Below are positions 9,185 through 17,123 of a stretch of 63,751 nucleotides of DNA, piece after piece. Position 1 is the stretch's first letter, and every line of letters starts with the position of its first letter. The DNA is from Vibrio sp. 10N.286.49.B1. Its GTDB lineage: Bacteria > Pseudomonadota > Gammaproteobacteria > Enterobacterales > Vibrionaceae. The position numbers and the translations under genes are program-made. The stretch is taken from positions 262,551 to 326,301 of the forward strand of contig NZ_MCUW01000089.1 in the NCBI RefSeq assembly GCF_002873335.1. Reading direction: 5' to 3'. The notes under the pieces are model-generated. The model had not been told where the DNA came from. It was given only the letters and a program-made list of their open reading frames with translations, and did no database searches.

Positions 9185-10120
9185 CTAATTATCTAATAGA
9201 TACTTAGCCGTACCCTCATCGGTAATGAGAGTTGAAACCCACTCTCCTAGCAAACACGCTCGAATTGCTTTATGTTTATCATTGCCTCCAGCAATAGCGA
9301 TGACTTCAGGTATATTGCGGATGTCTTGAGGTTTTAGCGCCAAGCTCAATGAATCAGCACCGGTGACTAACTCATTACCATTAATATCAAGGATCACAGA
9401 GCACAGATCAGCCGTTGCACCTTTCGAGATCAGGTCTTCTCGATAGTGTGTAGAGATTGTTCCATACATCCCCGAACTTCCTTCTCCGCACCATGAACCA
9501 ATGCCGGTGATCAAAATATCTAACTTACTATAAAGCATGTGCAATTCTTGTATCGATGCTTCTAACTTCATGCTTTCAGCCGTTTCGACTTTCTCAAGCC
9601 ACATTGGTGCGAGCAAAGGGAAAGGGCGTCCATCCCCTAGTCCTGCGAGTCGATGTACTATTTCTAAAGAACTATGTCGAAAATTCATCCCTTCTTGTAC
9701 GCCTGCAGCTTGCACAACATTGCACTTGGGAAAGACAGTGAGCTTGTCTGCAATCGCAGAAAGTACTCGTCCAGAAGCAACACCTATATTGGCCACATTA
9801 GGCCCCAATTCTTGAAGTAACTCAGCACCAGTACTCGATAACGAATCAATAAGACTATCTGAGGCTAAGCTAGGGCTTGCGATAACAGTACAGTGCTTCA
9901 ATCTATATTTTTTTTCTAGCTCATCCGAAAGGTCAGTTCGGTACCCTTCTAAGTCTGGTATGACAAACTTCACAATACCGTTGTCCGTTGCTTCATCTAA
10001 TAACCTGGCAACCTTGAAACGAGAAAGACCAAATTCATCCGCAATCTGGTTTTTGGGCTTACCCTCTAGGTAGTGAGCCTTCGCGAGTTTGATAAGTTGT
10101 ATTTTTTTTAGTAGATCCAT
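9185..10120 (-). CDS. SorC/DeoR-type sugar-binding transcriptional regulator
   Basis: 311 residues. Residues 8-45 form the helix-turn-helix typical of the SorC family (HYLEGKPKNQIADEFGLS, then RFKVARLLDEA). The remainder is the sugar-phosphate-binding domain, with the NIGVASGRVLSAIADKL segment near residue 112 and late Gly-rich strands (VIAIAGGNDKHKAI near 270). Members bind a phosphorylated sugar and repress or activate adjacent catabolic genes. A GGAG site precedes the ATG. The gene faces the PTS operon, and palindromes GCTCATATGAGC and GCTCTTATGAGC lie at the two ends of the shared 331-base region, which suggests autoregulation plus control of the operon. Confidence 0.9.
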   Translation of the reverse strand: MDLLKKIQLIKLAKAHYLEGKPKNQIADEFGLSRFKVARLLDEATDNGIVKFVIPDLEGYRTDLSDELEKKYRLKHCTVIASPSLASDSLIDSLSSTGAELLQELGPNVANIGVASGRVLSAIADKLTVFPKCNVVQAAGVQEGMNFRHSSLEIVHRLAGLGDGRPFPLLAPMWLEKVETAESMKLEASIQELHMLYSKLDILITGIGSWCGEGSSGMYGTISTHYREDLISKGATADLCSVILDINGNELVTGADSLSLALKPQDIRNIPEVIAIAGGNDKHKAIRACLLGEWVSTLITDEGTAKYLLDN

Positions 10121-10149
10121 TCAGTACTTCTCCAAACACCACAGAAAGT

Positions 10150-10165
10150 CCGCTCATATGAGCAA
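10150..10165. promoter_or_regulatory. Candidate operator near the regulator start
   Basis: CCGCTCATATGAGCAA contains the perfect 12-bp palindrome GCTCATATGAGC, 30 bases upstream of the regulator ATG. It matches the site at 10420 in 15 of 16 bases. The intervening 10166-10419 is very AT-rich, with a half-site-like ACCGCTCATTTG at 10381 and GTGCTCATAAG near 10400, and no gene. Confidence 0.6.
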
Positions 10166-10419
10166 GTTAACATAATAATCAATATCTCCTAGTACTTTCA
10201 AACTTTTCAATTAAGTAAATTCAACTAATACCGAAAGAACCAAGCATAAGCATTTGTATTAAATGACAAATTATAAATAATTTGAATTTTAAAAATCCAA
10301 TAACAACATAGAATCAATTGAGTAATCGCACAATTAAAATGTGATGACCAATACAAAAACTCATAATCCGCATTGAAAACACCGCTCATTTGATTAATAG
10401 TGCTCATAAGTTAAATGAA

Positions 10420-10436
10420 TCCGCTCTTATGAGCAA
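10420..10436. promoter_or_regulatory. Candidate operator near the PTS operon start
   Basis: TCCGCTCTTATGAGCAA carries the near-palindrome GCTCTTATGAGC, 16 bases before the IIA start codon. It differs from the site at 10150 at one base. Overlap with the leader suggests repression by blocking polymerase or early elongation. Confidence 0.6.
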
Positions 10437-10451
10437 AAAACTGAGGTAACT

Positions 10452-10907
10452 ATGTATTTTGATAAAAAACTATCGTTTTTCAATGTGGAAATTACGGATC
10501 GAACAGAACTGCTTAAGTTCATGTCCGACAAACTACTAGAAGCTGGGTTCGTTAAGGATTCATTTCAAGAAGCGCTGCTCCAGCGTGAGGTTGAATATCC
10601 AACAGGATTAGAAGCAGCACACTGTGGCGTGGCGTTACCGCATACGGACTCAATACACGTCAATAACTCACAGGTTTGTTTTGTAAAACTTAAAACTCCG
10701 ATCAAATTCAGAGATATGGTTGACGCCAGTGAAGAGGTCGAAGTGCAATTTGTGTTCATGCTTGCGATGAAAGAAGCCCATGAGCAAATTGAAAACCTTC
10801 AAAACCTTACTCTAATGCTGGAAAGCGCTAGTACGGTTGAGAAATTACACACACTTCAAAACAGAGCTGAGTTTGAAGAGATATTAAGAGTTTCTAACTT
10901 AAAATAG
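10452..10907 (+). CDS. PTS IIA component, galactitol/fructose (mannitol) type
   Basis: 151 residues, the length of a stand-alone EIIA of the PTS_EIIA_2 family. The phosphoryl-accepting His is in GVALPHTDSIHV near residue 65, preceded by REVEYPTGLE, a hallmark of galactitol-type IIA proteins. It takes phosphate from HPr and passes it to the separate IIB. It is the first gene of a six-gene operon and starts after a GAGG site. The order IIA-IIC-IIB with separate polypeptides matches the Gat/Sgc class. The sugar is not determined by this subunit. Confidence 0.92.
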   Translation: MYFDKKLSFFNVEITDRTELLKFMSDKLLEAGFVKDSFQEALLQREVEYPTGLEAAHCGVALPHTDSIHVNNSQVCFVKLKTPIKFRDMVDASEEVEVQFVFMLAMKEAHEQIENLQNLTLMLESASTVEKLHTLQNRAEFEEILRVSNLK

Positions 10908-10916
10908 GATGAAATC

Positions 10917-12266
10917 ATGGAATTTTTGAGTTCTTTTTTTGAATGGGTTATCGGTTTAGGTGGCGTCGTTTTCCTACCTGTCATTATTGTGCTAATTGCA
11001 CTCTTTTTCCGAGTTCCACTACAAAAAGCAGTCATGTCGGGAATAACGGTTGGTATAGGTAGTGTTGGCCTAGGTTTAGTGATTACCTTACTTGCAAGTA
11101 CACTCGGTGAGGCGATTAAGGTCATGGGTGCAAAATATGGTACCGATCTCACCATATTAGACATCGGTGTTGGCGTAGGAGGCCCTCTCGCTTTCTCAAC
11201 ATCGTTAGGTCTATTGCTTATTCCAGTCTCTTTACTGCTTAACACCATGTTTGTCTCTTTTGGTTGGACAAAGACACTGAATGTTGATATCTGGAATTTT
11301 TGGTTCCCAATATTTTTAGGACTAATGACTTACGCAGTGACTGGACAATACTATATCGGTGTATTGGGTTGTATTGCCGGCATTATGCTCCAGTGGCTTC
11401 TGTCAGACATTTTCCAAAAACAAATTAGTGACTTTTATGGTTATCCGGGCATCGCAATTTCTCATTTGATGGCGTTAGCTGGCATGGTCGTCGCCGTTCC
11501 TCTCAATTGGATTTTAGATAGAACTCCAGTCATCAACAAAATGGATGCAGATCCTGAATCACTCACTAAGAAGTTTGGTATTTTCGGTGATTCTATTTTT
11601 ATGGGTCTACTCGTAGGTCTGGCCGTTGGTCTACTTGCAGGATACGACGCATCTCAGGTAGGTAACCTTGCAATTTCTACCGCAGCAGTAATGAAAATAA
11701 TGCCAAAAATGGTGGCGATGTTTATGGAAGGATTACTTCCAGTAGCGGAAGCCGCGAAAGAATATACAAACAAAAAGTTAGGTGGCAAAGAAGTCAACAT
11801 CGGTATGGATGCGGCTTTAACAGTGGGCCACCCTGCAGTAATGGCAACGGCATTATTAATGGTTCCTATTTCACTGTTATTAGCCGTAACCCTTCCAGGT
11901 AATAAAGTTTTACCGTTTGGCGACCTCGCGTTTTATGTTTTTGGCATTTGCTTAATGGTTCCTGTTTTTAAAGGAAATCTCGTAAGAAGTGTCATTGGCG
12001 GAACTATTTACTTAGCGATGTGTTTATACCTATCAACATGGCTTGCTCCAGAAATTACCAATGTATTTGCAATTGCTAATTACGATGTTGGCACCACAGG
12101 AGTGATTAGTGCAGTACTACTAGGCTTGTGGCCCGTCGGCTTGTTCGTTCTATTCGCAGTGAAGTTTGGCGTTATCGGTATCTTGGCACTAATTACCATG
12201 ATCTTCTGTGGATTGCTTTACGTGAACAAATTTAGAAAAACTACCCCAATTGAGGCAACAATATGA
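10917..12266 (+). CDS. PTS IIC permease, galactitol (GatC/SgcC) family
   Basis: 449 residues, similar in length to GatC and SgcC. It has about ten membrane segments and the GatC-type features FLPVIIVLIALFFRVPL near the start, the VGVGGPLAFSTSLGL loop near residue 80 and ALTVGHPAVMATALL near 300. It forms the membrane channel for a hexitol or related sugar, which is phosphorylated on entry. A nine-base gap with AGGATG separates it from IIA, and it overlaps IIB by four bases, so the three subunits are translationally coupled. No known PTS sugar specificity can be assigned from sequence alone. Confidence 0.9.
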   Translation: MEFLSSFFEWVIGLGGVVFLPVIIVLIALFFRVPLQKAVMSGITVGIGSVGLGLVITLLASTLGEAIKVMGAKYGTDLTILDIGVGVGGPLAFSTSLGLLLIPVSLLLNTMFVSFGWTKTLNVDIWNFWFPIFLGLMTYAVTGQYYIGVLGCIAGIMLQWLLSDIFQKQISDFYGYPGIAISHLMALAGMVVAVPLNWILDRTPVINKMDADPESLTKKFGIFGDSIFMGLLVGLAVGLLAGYDASQVGNLAISTAAVMKIMPKMVAMFMEGLLPVAEAAKEYTNKKLGGKEVNIGMDAALTVGHPAVMATALLMVPISLLLAVTLPGNKVLPFGDLAFYVFGICLMVPVFKGNLVRSVIGGTIYLAMCLYLSTWLAPEITNVFAIANYDVGTTGVISAVLLGLWPVGLFVLFAVKFGVIGILALITMIFCGLLYVNKFRKTTPIEATI

Positions 12267-12547
12267 AAACTTTATTAGTCGTGTGTGGTGCAGGCCACGC
12301 AACATCAACATTAGCCGTCAGCAAAATCAATAAATGGATTGAAGAAACAAAGCAGACAGGAACCATCAAAATCATTCAAAGCAAAATCGCTGATGAACTA
12401 AACCGAATTGATGATTACGATGCAGTAGTAAGTACAACCATCGTTCCAGATTCTATCAAGTCTAAGGTTATTGTGGGCTTGCCACTATTGACGGGAATTG
12501 GTATCAATTCTGTATTTGATCAAATTGCTGAACGTTTAAAGGGGTAG
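12263..12547 (+). CDS. PTS IIB component, galactitol type
   Basis: 94 residues, standard for a free GatB-type IIB. The phosphorylated Cys lies in the P-loop VVCGAGHATSTLA (Cys near residue 8), and a Rossmann-like fold follows. It receives phosphate from IIA and gives it to the incoming sugar at IIC. Its ATG overlaps the IIC stop by four bases. The active-site loop has His where GatB often has Val or Ile, which could reflect a distinct subclass. Confidence 0.9.
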   Translation: MKTLLVVCGAGHATSTLAVSKINKWIEETKQTGTIKIIQSKIADELNRIDDYDAVVSTTIVPDSIKSKVIVGLPLLTGIGINSVFDQIAERLKG

Positions 12548-12551
12548 TCAC

Positions 12552-13070
12552 TTGGAACTGATATTTAATTCATTAAATATCACCACAGCAAAAGGACGCC
12601 CGTCTTACCACGACCTCACATCAGATCTTTCGGAGTTAATCCGAAAGTCTGGTGTGGTGAATGGTGTCTTAACTGCAACGACTCCTCATACAACATGCTC
12701 TTTTTTCTTTGAAGAAGAAATGCATGATTTGGATAGTAATGGTGATGATTTTCTTCAACTGGACTTTAATGCCACGCTAGATCGTATAGCACCTATACAG
12801 GCAACCCATAACCAGTTTAAAAGTCCGGGGCCGGAACATATAAAGTTTGGTTTGTCTCTTGCAGATCCTAACTACCCTGCAGAAAAATGGGTCATGTACA
12901 ACACAGATGCTCACATTAGAGCATCCATGTTTGGGCAGCACTCATTGCAAGTTATTGTAAAAGAGGGCAAAGCGTTGATGGGGGCATTAGGGCGTGTCTA
13001 TTTCGCTGACTGGGATACATTGAGGGAACGACAGCGTGATGTAAACGTGGTCGTTATGGGGGTGGTATGA
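12552..13070 (+). CDS. YjbQ/UPF0047 family protein
   Basis: 172 residues of the YjbQ family. The typical segments are TTPHTTCSFFFEEE near residue 44, the HNQFKSPGPEHIKFGLSLADP region near 85, and HIRASMFGQHSLQVIVKEG near 115. Conserved His residues in these segments form the putative active or metal site. E. coli YjbQ has weak thiamine-phosphate-synthase activity, but its cellular role is unsettled. The start is TTG, supported by AAGGGG upstream in the IIB tail. It sits between PTS IIB and an epimerase with four-base overlap to the latter, which argues for a role in the sugar pathway rather than in thiamine synthesis. That role is inference. Confidence 0.88.
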   Translation: MELIFNSLNITTAKGRPSYHDLTSDLSELIRKSGVVNGVLTATTPHTTCSFFFEEEMHDLDSNGDDFLQLDFNATLDRIAPIQATHNQFKSPGPEHIKFGLSLADPNYPAEKWVMYNTDAHIRASMFGQHSLQVIVKEGKALMGALGRVYFADWDTLRERQRDVNVVVMGVV

Positions 13071-13726
13071 TGAAAATATACCCATCCTTATACAGCAGTA
13101 ATCACCTTAGTTTCGGTGAAACTTTAGAGCGACTTTCGAATATCAATATGAAAGACATTCACATTGATATTATGGATTGCAATTACGTGCCTTCATTTGG
13201 CATTACGTATGACGCAATCAAGGCTATCCAGGAAAAATTTGATCTCCGATTAGATTGCCATTTAATGGTAGATAATCCTGAGTGGCATATTGATAAGCTG
13301 ATTGCATTGAATGTTGATACTATTTGCTTAACTTACGGTACCACCAACAATGATTTTTATTATCTAGAGAAAATCGTCCAATCTGGTTTGCGCTGTGGTG
13401 TGGCAGTGAACCCCGGAACAACGATTGAATCTCTCGTTGATTTACTTGATATCGTAGATGTCGTATTGGTGATGAGCGTTAACCCAGGGCAACCTAATCA
13501 ACGTTTTTTACCTCGCATAAACAATAAAATACGACGACTTTTTGAATTGAGAGAACAAAAAGGTCTCACATTTAAAATTCAAATAGACGGTGGTATTAAC
13601 GTCGATAATATTTCATCAGTGCAAGCCTCTGGCGCAGATATCGTAGTGTGCGGAGGGTCGTTGTTCTCAAATGGTCACATTGAAGAAAACGCGTATAGAT
13701 TAGAAGGCCTAGCGCATGGAATATAA
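13067..13726 (+). CDS. Ribulose-phosphate 3-epimerase family protein (AlsE/SgcE-like)
   Basis: 219 residues forming a TIM barrel of the RPE family. Metal ligands are visible: HIDIMDC near residue 31, DCHLMV near 64 and QIDGGIN near 168. Two conserved loops deviate. The usual MDGHFVPN reads MDCNYVPS, and the phosphate-side loop normally ending NPGFGGQ reads NPGQPNQ. Such changes point to a substrate other than ribulose-5-phosphate, as in allulose-6-phosphate epimerase or SgcE. Its start codon overlaps the YjbQ stop, and its end overlaps the SIS gene by 11 bases. Inference: it converts a ketose phosphate made by the PTS route into its C3 epimer. Confidence 0.85.
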   Translation: MMKIYPSLYSSNHLSFGETLERLSNINMKDIHIDIMDCNYVPSFGITYDAIKAIQEKFDLRLDCHLMVDNPEWHIDKLIALNVDTICLTYGTTNNDFYYLEKIVQSGLRCGVAVNPGTTIESLVDLLDIVDVVLVMSVNPGQPNQRFLPRINNKIRRLFELREQKGLTFKIQIDGGINVDNISSVQASGADIVVCGGSLFSNGHIEENAYRLEGLAHGI

Positions 13727-14288
13727 GGTTATAAATAATCAGATATTTGAACAGGTCCATAATGCGGTTAATGAGATTGAAGACAAGACATTAGATTTAC
13801 TCATCGAAAGCCTCGAGCCTAAGAAGAGAGTCTTTTATTATGGCTGCGGTCGGTCTGGTATTTTCTTATCGTCATTTGCTAATAGACTTCTACATTTAGG
13901 TTTTGAGATTTACTCACTTAACGATATCACGAAACCAAAAGCAGAAGCTGGCGATATTTTCCTGGTCACCAGTGGCTCAGGAGAAACGTCGAGTGTCGTG
14001 AGTTTTGTCTCTAAGTCCAAAAATATAGGGATGAAAATAATAGCGTTCAGTGCTCAACAACAGTCATCAATGGCATCTTTATTGACTGCAGATGACGCTC
14101 TGGTTGTTATCCCTTGTGACTCATACATCGATGATGCGATCCCCGATATCCGTGACCTTAAGATGCCTTTAGGGACATTGTTCGAGTTATCGTGTTTAAT
14201 GGCTTACGAAACTGTCACTAATTCATTAATGTATCACTTAGGTGAGTCTGCGTATGCACTGTCATGCAGACATACAAATTTAGAGTAA
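13716..14288 (+). CDS. SIS-domain sugar-phosphate isomerase, HxlB-like
   Basis: 190 residues, a single SIS domain with the length of 6-phospho-3-hexuloisomerase. Motifs are YYGCGRSGIFLSSFANRLLHLG near residue 41 and LVTSGSGETSSVV near 87, which bind the phosphate. MPLGTLFELSCLMAYE near 150 is the typical HxlB helix. HxlB interconverts 3-hexulose-6-phosphate and fructose-6-phosphate, usually paired with hexulose-phosphate synthase. Here there is no synthase but an epimerase-like protein upstream. It is the last gene of the PTS operon, with a terminator following. Likely role (inference): feeding the operon's product into fructose-6-phosphate. Confidence 0.83.
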   Translation: MEYKVINNQIFEQVHNAVNEIEDKTLDLLIESLEPKKRVFYYGCGRSGIFLSSFANRLLHLGFEIYSLNDITKPKAEAGDIFLVTSGSGETSSVVSFVSKSKNIGMKIIAFSAQQQSSMASLLTADDALVVIPCDSYIDDAIPDIRDLKMPLGTLFELSCLMAYETVTNSLMYHLGESAYALSCRHTNLE

Positions 14289-14656
14289 TCATAAGCCCTG
14301 TTCTTATATTCTTATTCGATACTCTCCCGCTATTATTTTGCGTATCCATATAAGTCATATTGCCCTTATCATTAAAAATGAGGGCTTTTCTCACTAACCT
14401 AAAGTGTTCCAATTGATCAAAATGGTTCGCTTGAGCGCTCCTACCCCCTCATAAATACCATTAACGCACAATGTAGATTCACCTACTTCATCCAACCCTC
14501 TACTGGCAAGTATCTTGTCGTCCTCATCTACACCCCAAAAATAACAAAAAATTATCATTAATATAATTTATGATAATTTCTATTAATTAACGCATACCCA
14601 TATACTCTCTCCATCGAAACAAAACATCGAAACAAACATTGAATTTGGAGCAAGTT
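14289..14656. other. Gap between PTS operon and VOC gene
   Basis: This 368-base region holds the terminator at 14362, then AT-rich sequence up to the GGAG site six bases before the VOC gene. No coding remnant was recognised. Confidence 0.4.
14362..14390 (+). terminator. Rho-independent terminator of the PTS operon
   Basis: GCCCT(T)ATCAT and ATGAGGGC form a stem around a short A-rich loop, followed by TTTTC. It lies about 73 bases after the SIS gene stop. Confidence 0.6.
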
Positions 14657-15142
14657 ATGAAAATGAATCACGTAGGTATCATGGTTGGCGATATGGACAA
14701 AGCTGTCGAGTTCTACACTCAGGCTCTAGGTCTTAAAATCGTAATGAATAACACTAAAGTTATTGAAGAGCGCGAATCGGCAATTGGCCGTATGTGTATT
14801 GCCGTATTTGGTGAAGGCTTTAAAGGTTTTAACATTGCACACCTTGTCACATCTGACGGCATCGGCGTTGAAATGTTCGAAATGAAAGAACGCCAAGAGC
14901 GGCACGAGGTTGATTTCTCTCGCTTAGGTATCTTCCACTTCTGTCTACAAACCGACGACTTTGAAGGCGTGATGGCGAAAGTAGAGAAGTTCGGTGGCAA
15001 AGTACGCATGGACGTTATGCGTTACCACCCTGAAGACGACAGCAAACAGGCGAAAATGGTTTATCTAGAAGACCCGTTTGGTAACTTGTTCGAACTATAC
15101 TCACACACATACGAAGAAACATACGCGACTGATTACGAGTAA
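14657..15142 (+). CDS. VOC/glyoxalase family protein
   Basis: 161 residues with two VOC beta-alpha repeats. MNHVGIMVGDMDKAVEFY at the start supplies the first metal His, IFHFCLQTDDFE near residue 96 the second, and YLEDPFGNLFELYSH near 134 the C-terminal Glu. These metal-dependent enzymes include glyoxalase I, dioxygenases and isomerases; the precise reaction is unknown. The ATG at 14657 has GGAG six bases upstream and gives the family N-terminus, so it is preferred over a TTG 18 bases earlier. The gene is monocistronic and ends in a strong terminator. Confidence 0.85.
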   Translation: MKMNHVGIMVGDMDKAVEFYTQALGLKIVMNNTKVIEERESAIGRMCIAVFGEGFKGFNIAHLVTSDGIGVEMFEMKERQERHEVDFSRLGIFHFCLQTDDFEGVMAKVEKFGGKVRMDVMRYHPEDDSKQAKMVYLEDPFGNLFELYSHTYEETYATDYE

Positions 15143-15164
15143 CAACACGTAATCGCGCAACCCC

Positions 15165-15202
15165 ACTAAAAAGGATTGGTAGAAATACCAATCCTTTTTA
15201 GT
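15165..15202 (+). terminator. Long perfect terminator hairpin
   Basis: A 17-base arm beginning ACTAAAAAGGATTGG pairs exactly with its complement around a GAAA tetraloop. The descending arm contains a T run. It terminates the VOC gene and would also work on the other strand. Confidence 0.8.
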
Positions 15203-15283
15203 ATTTCTGGAGAAGTGCAGAGATAGCGCTTAATTGAACAGAAACCTCTAAGCATGTCACGCCTTAACCCATTCCAATTAGGT

Positions 15284-15402
15284 CGTCACCCTTGGAAAGC
15301 GAGGCTATTCCGACGCCTCTGAATCACTTAAAAGAAAAAACTAAGTGCCAGTCATCGACTCACAACACGCGGATGAAGATCCCCTTTTCCAAGGGGATGA
15401 CG
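15284..15402. repeat. Intergenic repeat unit, copy 1 (degenerate left end)
   Basis: The unit starts GTCGTCACCCTTGG and ends GATCCCCTTTTCCAAGGGG followed by ATGACG, with an internal hairpin CCCCTTTTCCAAGGGG. Flanking sequence is also shared with copy 2: CCCATTCCAATTAGG before, and TTTGTCATATGGAG after. The GTCATCC...GGATGAC ends are inverted, as in small non-autonomous or ERIC-like elements. Confidence 0.7.
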
Positions 15403-15511
15403 GGTTGTATTTGTCATATGGAGTAACGCGCCAAAATCTGTTGTGCGTATTCAGACCCAATCACGGATATAGAGCTCTTAAGTTATCACTTTAACCCCAT
15501 CCCAATTAGGC

Positions 15512-15629
15512 CGTCATCCTTGCGAAAACAAGGATCTCACAAAACGCGTGACTCACTTAAATAAAAACTAAGGGTTAGGAATCGGCTCACAACGCGCGGA
15601 TGAAGATCCCCTTTTCCAAGGGGATGACG
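15512..15629. repeat. Intergenic repeat unit, copy 2
   Basis: A direct repeat of 15284-15402, with better-kept ends: CGTCATCCTTGCGAAAACAA on the left and AAGGGGATGACG on the right. Together the two copies fill most of the 15203-15802 gap, in which no gene is seen. Similar sequences recur between Vibrio genes, to my recollection. Confidence 0.7.
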
Positions 15630-15802
15630 AGTTATGTTGTGTTTGTCATATGGAGCAACGCGTCAATACCTGTTGGATGACGATGATTTTGACTTATGGG
15701 GGCGGTCACATGCCAAACACGAATATTGATAACCTTTTGGTTACCCTTCCATCCTTACACTTCTTCGATAACGACAATCATTAAGCTCAATCAGGAGAAG
15801 AG

Positions 15803-16237
15803 ATGAAACTATTCGCATCGCTACTAACCACCATGCTCATCGCAGGTACTATTTGGGGGGCGGTACTTATGCAACCCGTAATGGCCGAAAGCTCATCAAA
15901 GACAAAAACGTCAAAAAACGCAGAAAAAACAACTACTATTCAACAGGTTAATAAAAAATCATCGACTAACAACAAAACGTATATCCATAGTGTCGTCACC
16001 AAGAATATCTCATTAGATGCCAATGCCGTCGCTGCACTTTGGGTTGAGTTTGAAGATAAGATCACGAAGCAAGAGAACCTACCTGAGACACTTGATCGCC
16101 TTGTGGTGATCTATCAGAACATGAGTGACAATTTTAGTCATGCCACCGTCAGCATTGGTTTTCCCGTCGAGGCGAGCACTCAGAAAGACGGCTATATTGA
16201 ACTTATCTCCAGTGCACAAGGGCAACAGTTATTGTAA
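15803..16237 (+). pseudogene. Truncated exported protein with GyrI-like (effector-binding) domain
   Basis: 144 codons. Residues 1-28 look like a signal peptide or anchor (cut near VMA/ES), followed by a Lys/Thr/Ser-rich linker. From about residue 60, the segment with ALWVEFEDK and HATVSIGFPVE resembles the first half of an AraC effector-binding (GyrI-like) domain. The domain stops abruptly after SSAQGQQLL, where its second half should follow. Immediately after comes the second half of an unrelated radical SAM gene in another frame. A single deletion that fused the two genes explains both. The remaining open frame could still be expressed. Confidence 0.6.
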
Positions 16238-16239
16238 AG

Positions 16240-16769
16240 CGATCGAACCACTTAAGATGAGCTTCTATGGCGAAACGACCGTGTTAATCGCGCGTGACAA
16301 AGCGTTGCTGAATGCGGCAGCGAAAGCAGGATTCAAAGCCGTGCTGTTAGGGATAGAAACCCCATCAGAAGAAGCTCTGAAAGCGCAGAAAAAAGGGTTT
16401 GTGAAGCCATCAAAAATGAAAGAGCACATTGCTGAAATAAAGCGTCATGGCATCGAAGTGTGGGGAGACTTTTTGTTCGGCTTTGATGAACACGACGCGT
16501 CAATATTTGAGCAAACCCAATCGTTTGTTAAAGAGATTAAGGTTGATAAGGTGATCCCGCACTATATGATCCCGTTCCCGGGTTCAGAGACGTTTAATCA
16601 ACTTGATCAAGAAGGACGTATTCTGACCACAGACTGGTCAAAATACGATGGCAGCCATCCTGTGTATCAACCTAAACATATGACGGTGAATGAGCTTGAA
16701 GACGGCATCGCTTGGATTTGGAGCAAAAATGCCAGCTTGAAAGAAAAGATGGCAGCATGGTTTGGGTAA
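16240..16769 (+). pseudogene. 3' half of a radical SAM (B12-binding type) gene
   Basis: About 176 codons from PLKMSFYGETTV to the stop match the later part of the radical SAM barrel found in B12-binding-domain methyltransferase-like proteins: LLNAAAKAGFKAVLLGIETP, then EVWGDFLFGFDEHD and HYMIPFPGSETF. The N-terminal B12-binding region and the CxxxCxxC iron-sulfur motif are absent. The frame stays open upstream to 16125, but those residues overlap the preceding gene in another frame and look non-homologous. The catalytic core is therefore missing and the gene is almost certainly dead. Confidence 0.75.
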
Positions 16770-16784
16770 ACATACCAACAAGTT

Positions 16785-17123
16785 TTAATCGTTACGTTCA
16801 GAACGATTTTCAGCCACGATGTCTGAATCTTTCTGAGCGTAAAAATCGACTCTAAAACTCGTGTCATCAGACATAAATTCCACTTTATGCCAATACTCAG
16901 GTGGCGAGATAGCGAATCCAGCTTGCTCAATGATTATTTCTTGTTCCACTTCACCACGCCTTTCAGTAAAGCCGTAAAACTTTAAGGAACCGCTAATCAC
17001 GTTAATTTTTCCATAAACGCCCGCACGAGTATTATGCAAATGCAGGAACATTTTAGGGATGTTATCAGGCGTAAACACTGGCGTTGATTTATAGTTCACA
17101 AAGTCTGTTGGGATGACGGGCAT
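16785..17123 (-). CDS. DUF1971 (TehB-associated cupin-like) protein
   Basis: 112 residues starting MPVIPTDFVNYKSTPVF. This is the DUF1971 family, small beta-barrel proteins that also occur fused to the N-terminus of tellurite-resistance methyltransferase TehB. NTRAGVYGKINVISGSLKFYGF near residue 32 and SPPEYWHKVEF near 74 are the recognisable parts. An upstream ATG at 17159 adds 12 atypical residues, so 17123 is preferred. No TehB is adjacent. It may bind a small ligand; the function is unknown. Confidence 0.75.
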   Translation of the reverse strand: MPVIPTDFVNYKSTPVFTPDNIPKMFLHLHNTRAGVYGKINVISGSLKFYGFTERRGEVEQEIIIEQAGFAISPPEYWHKVEFMSDDTSFRVDFYAQKDSDIVAENRSERND

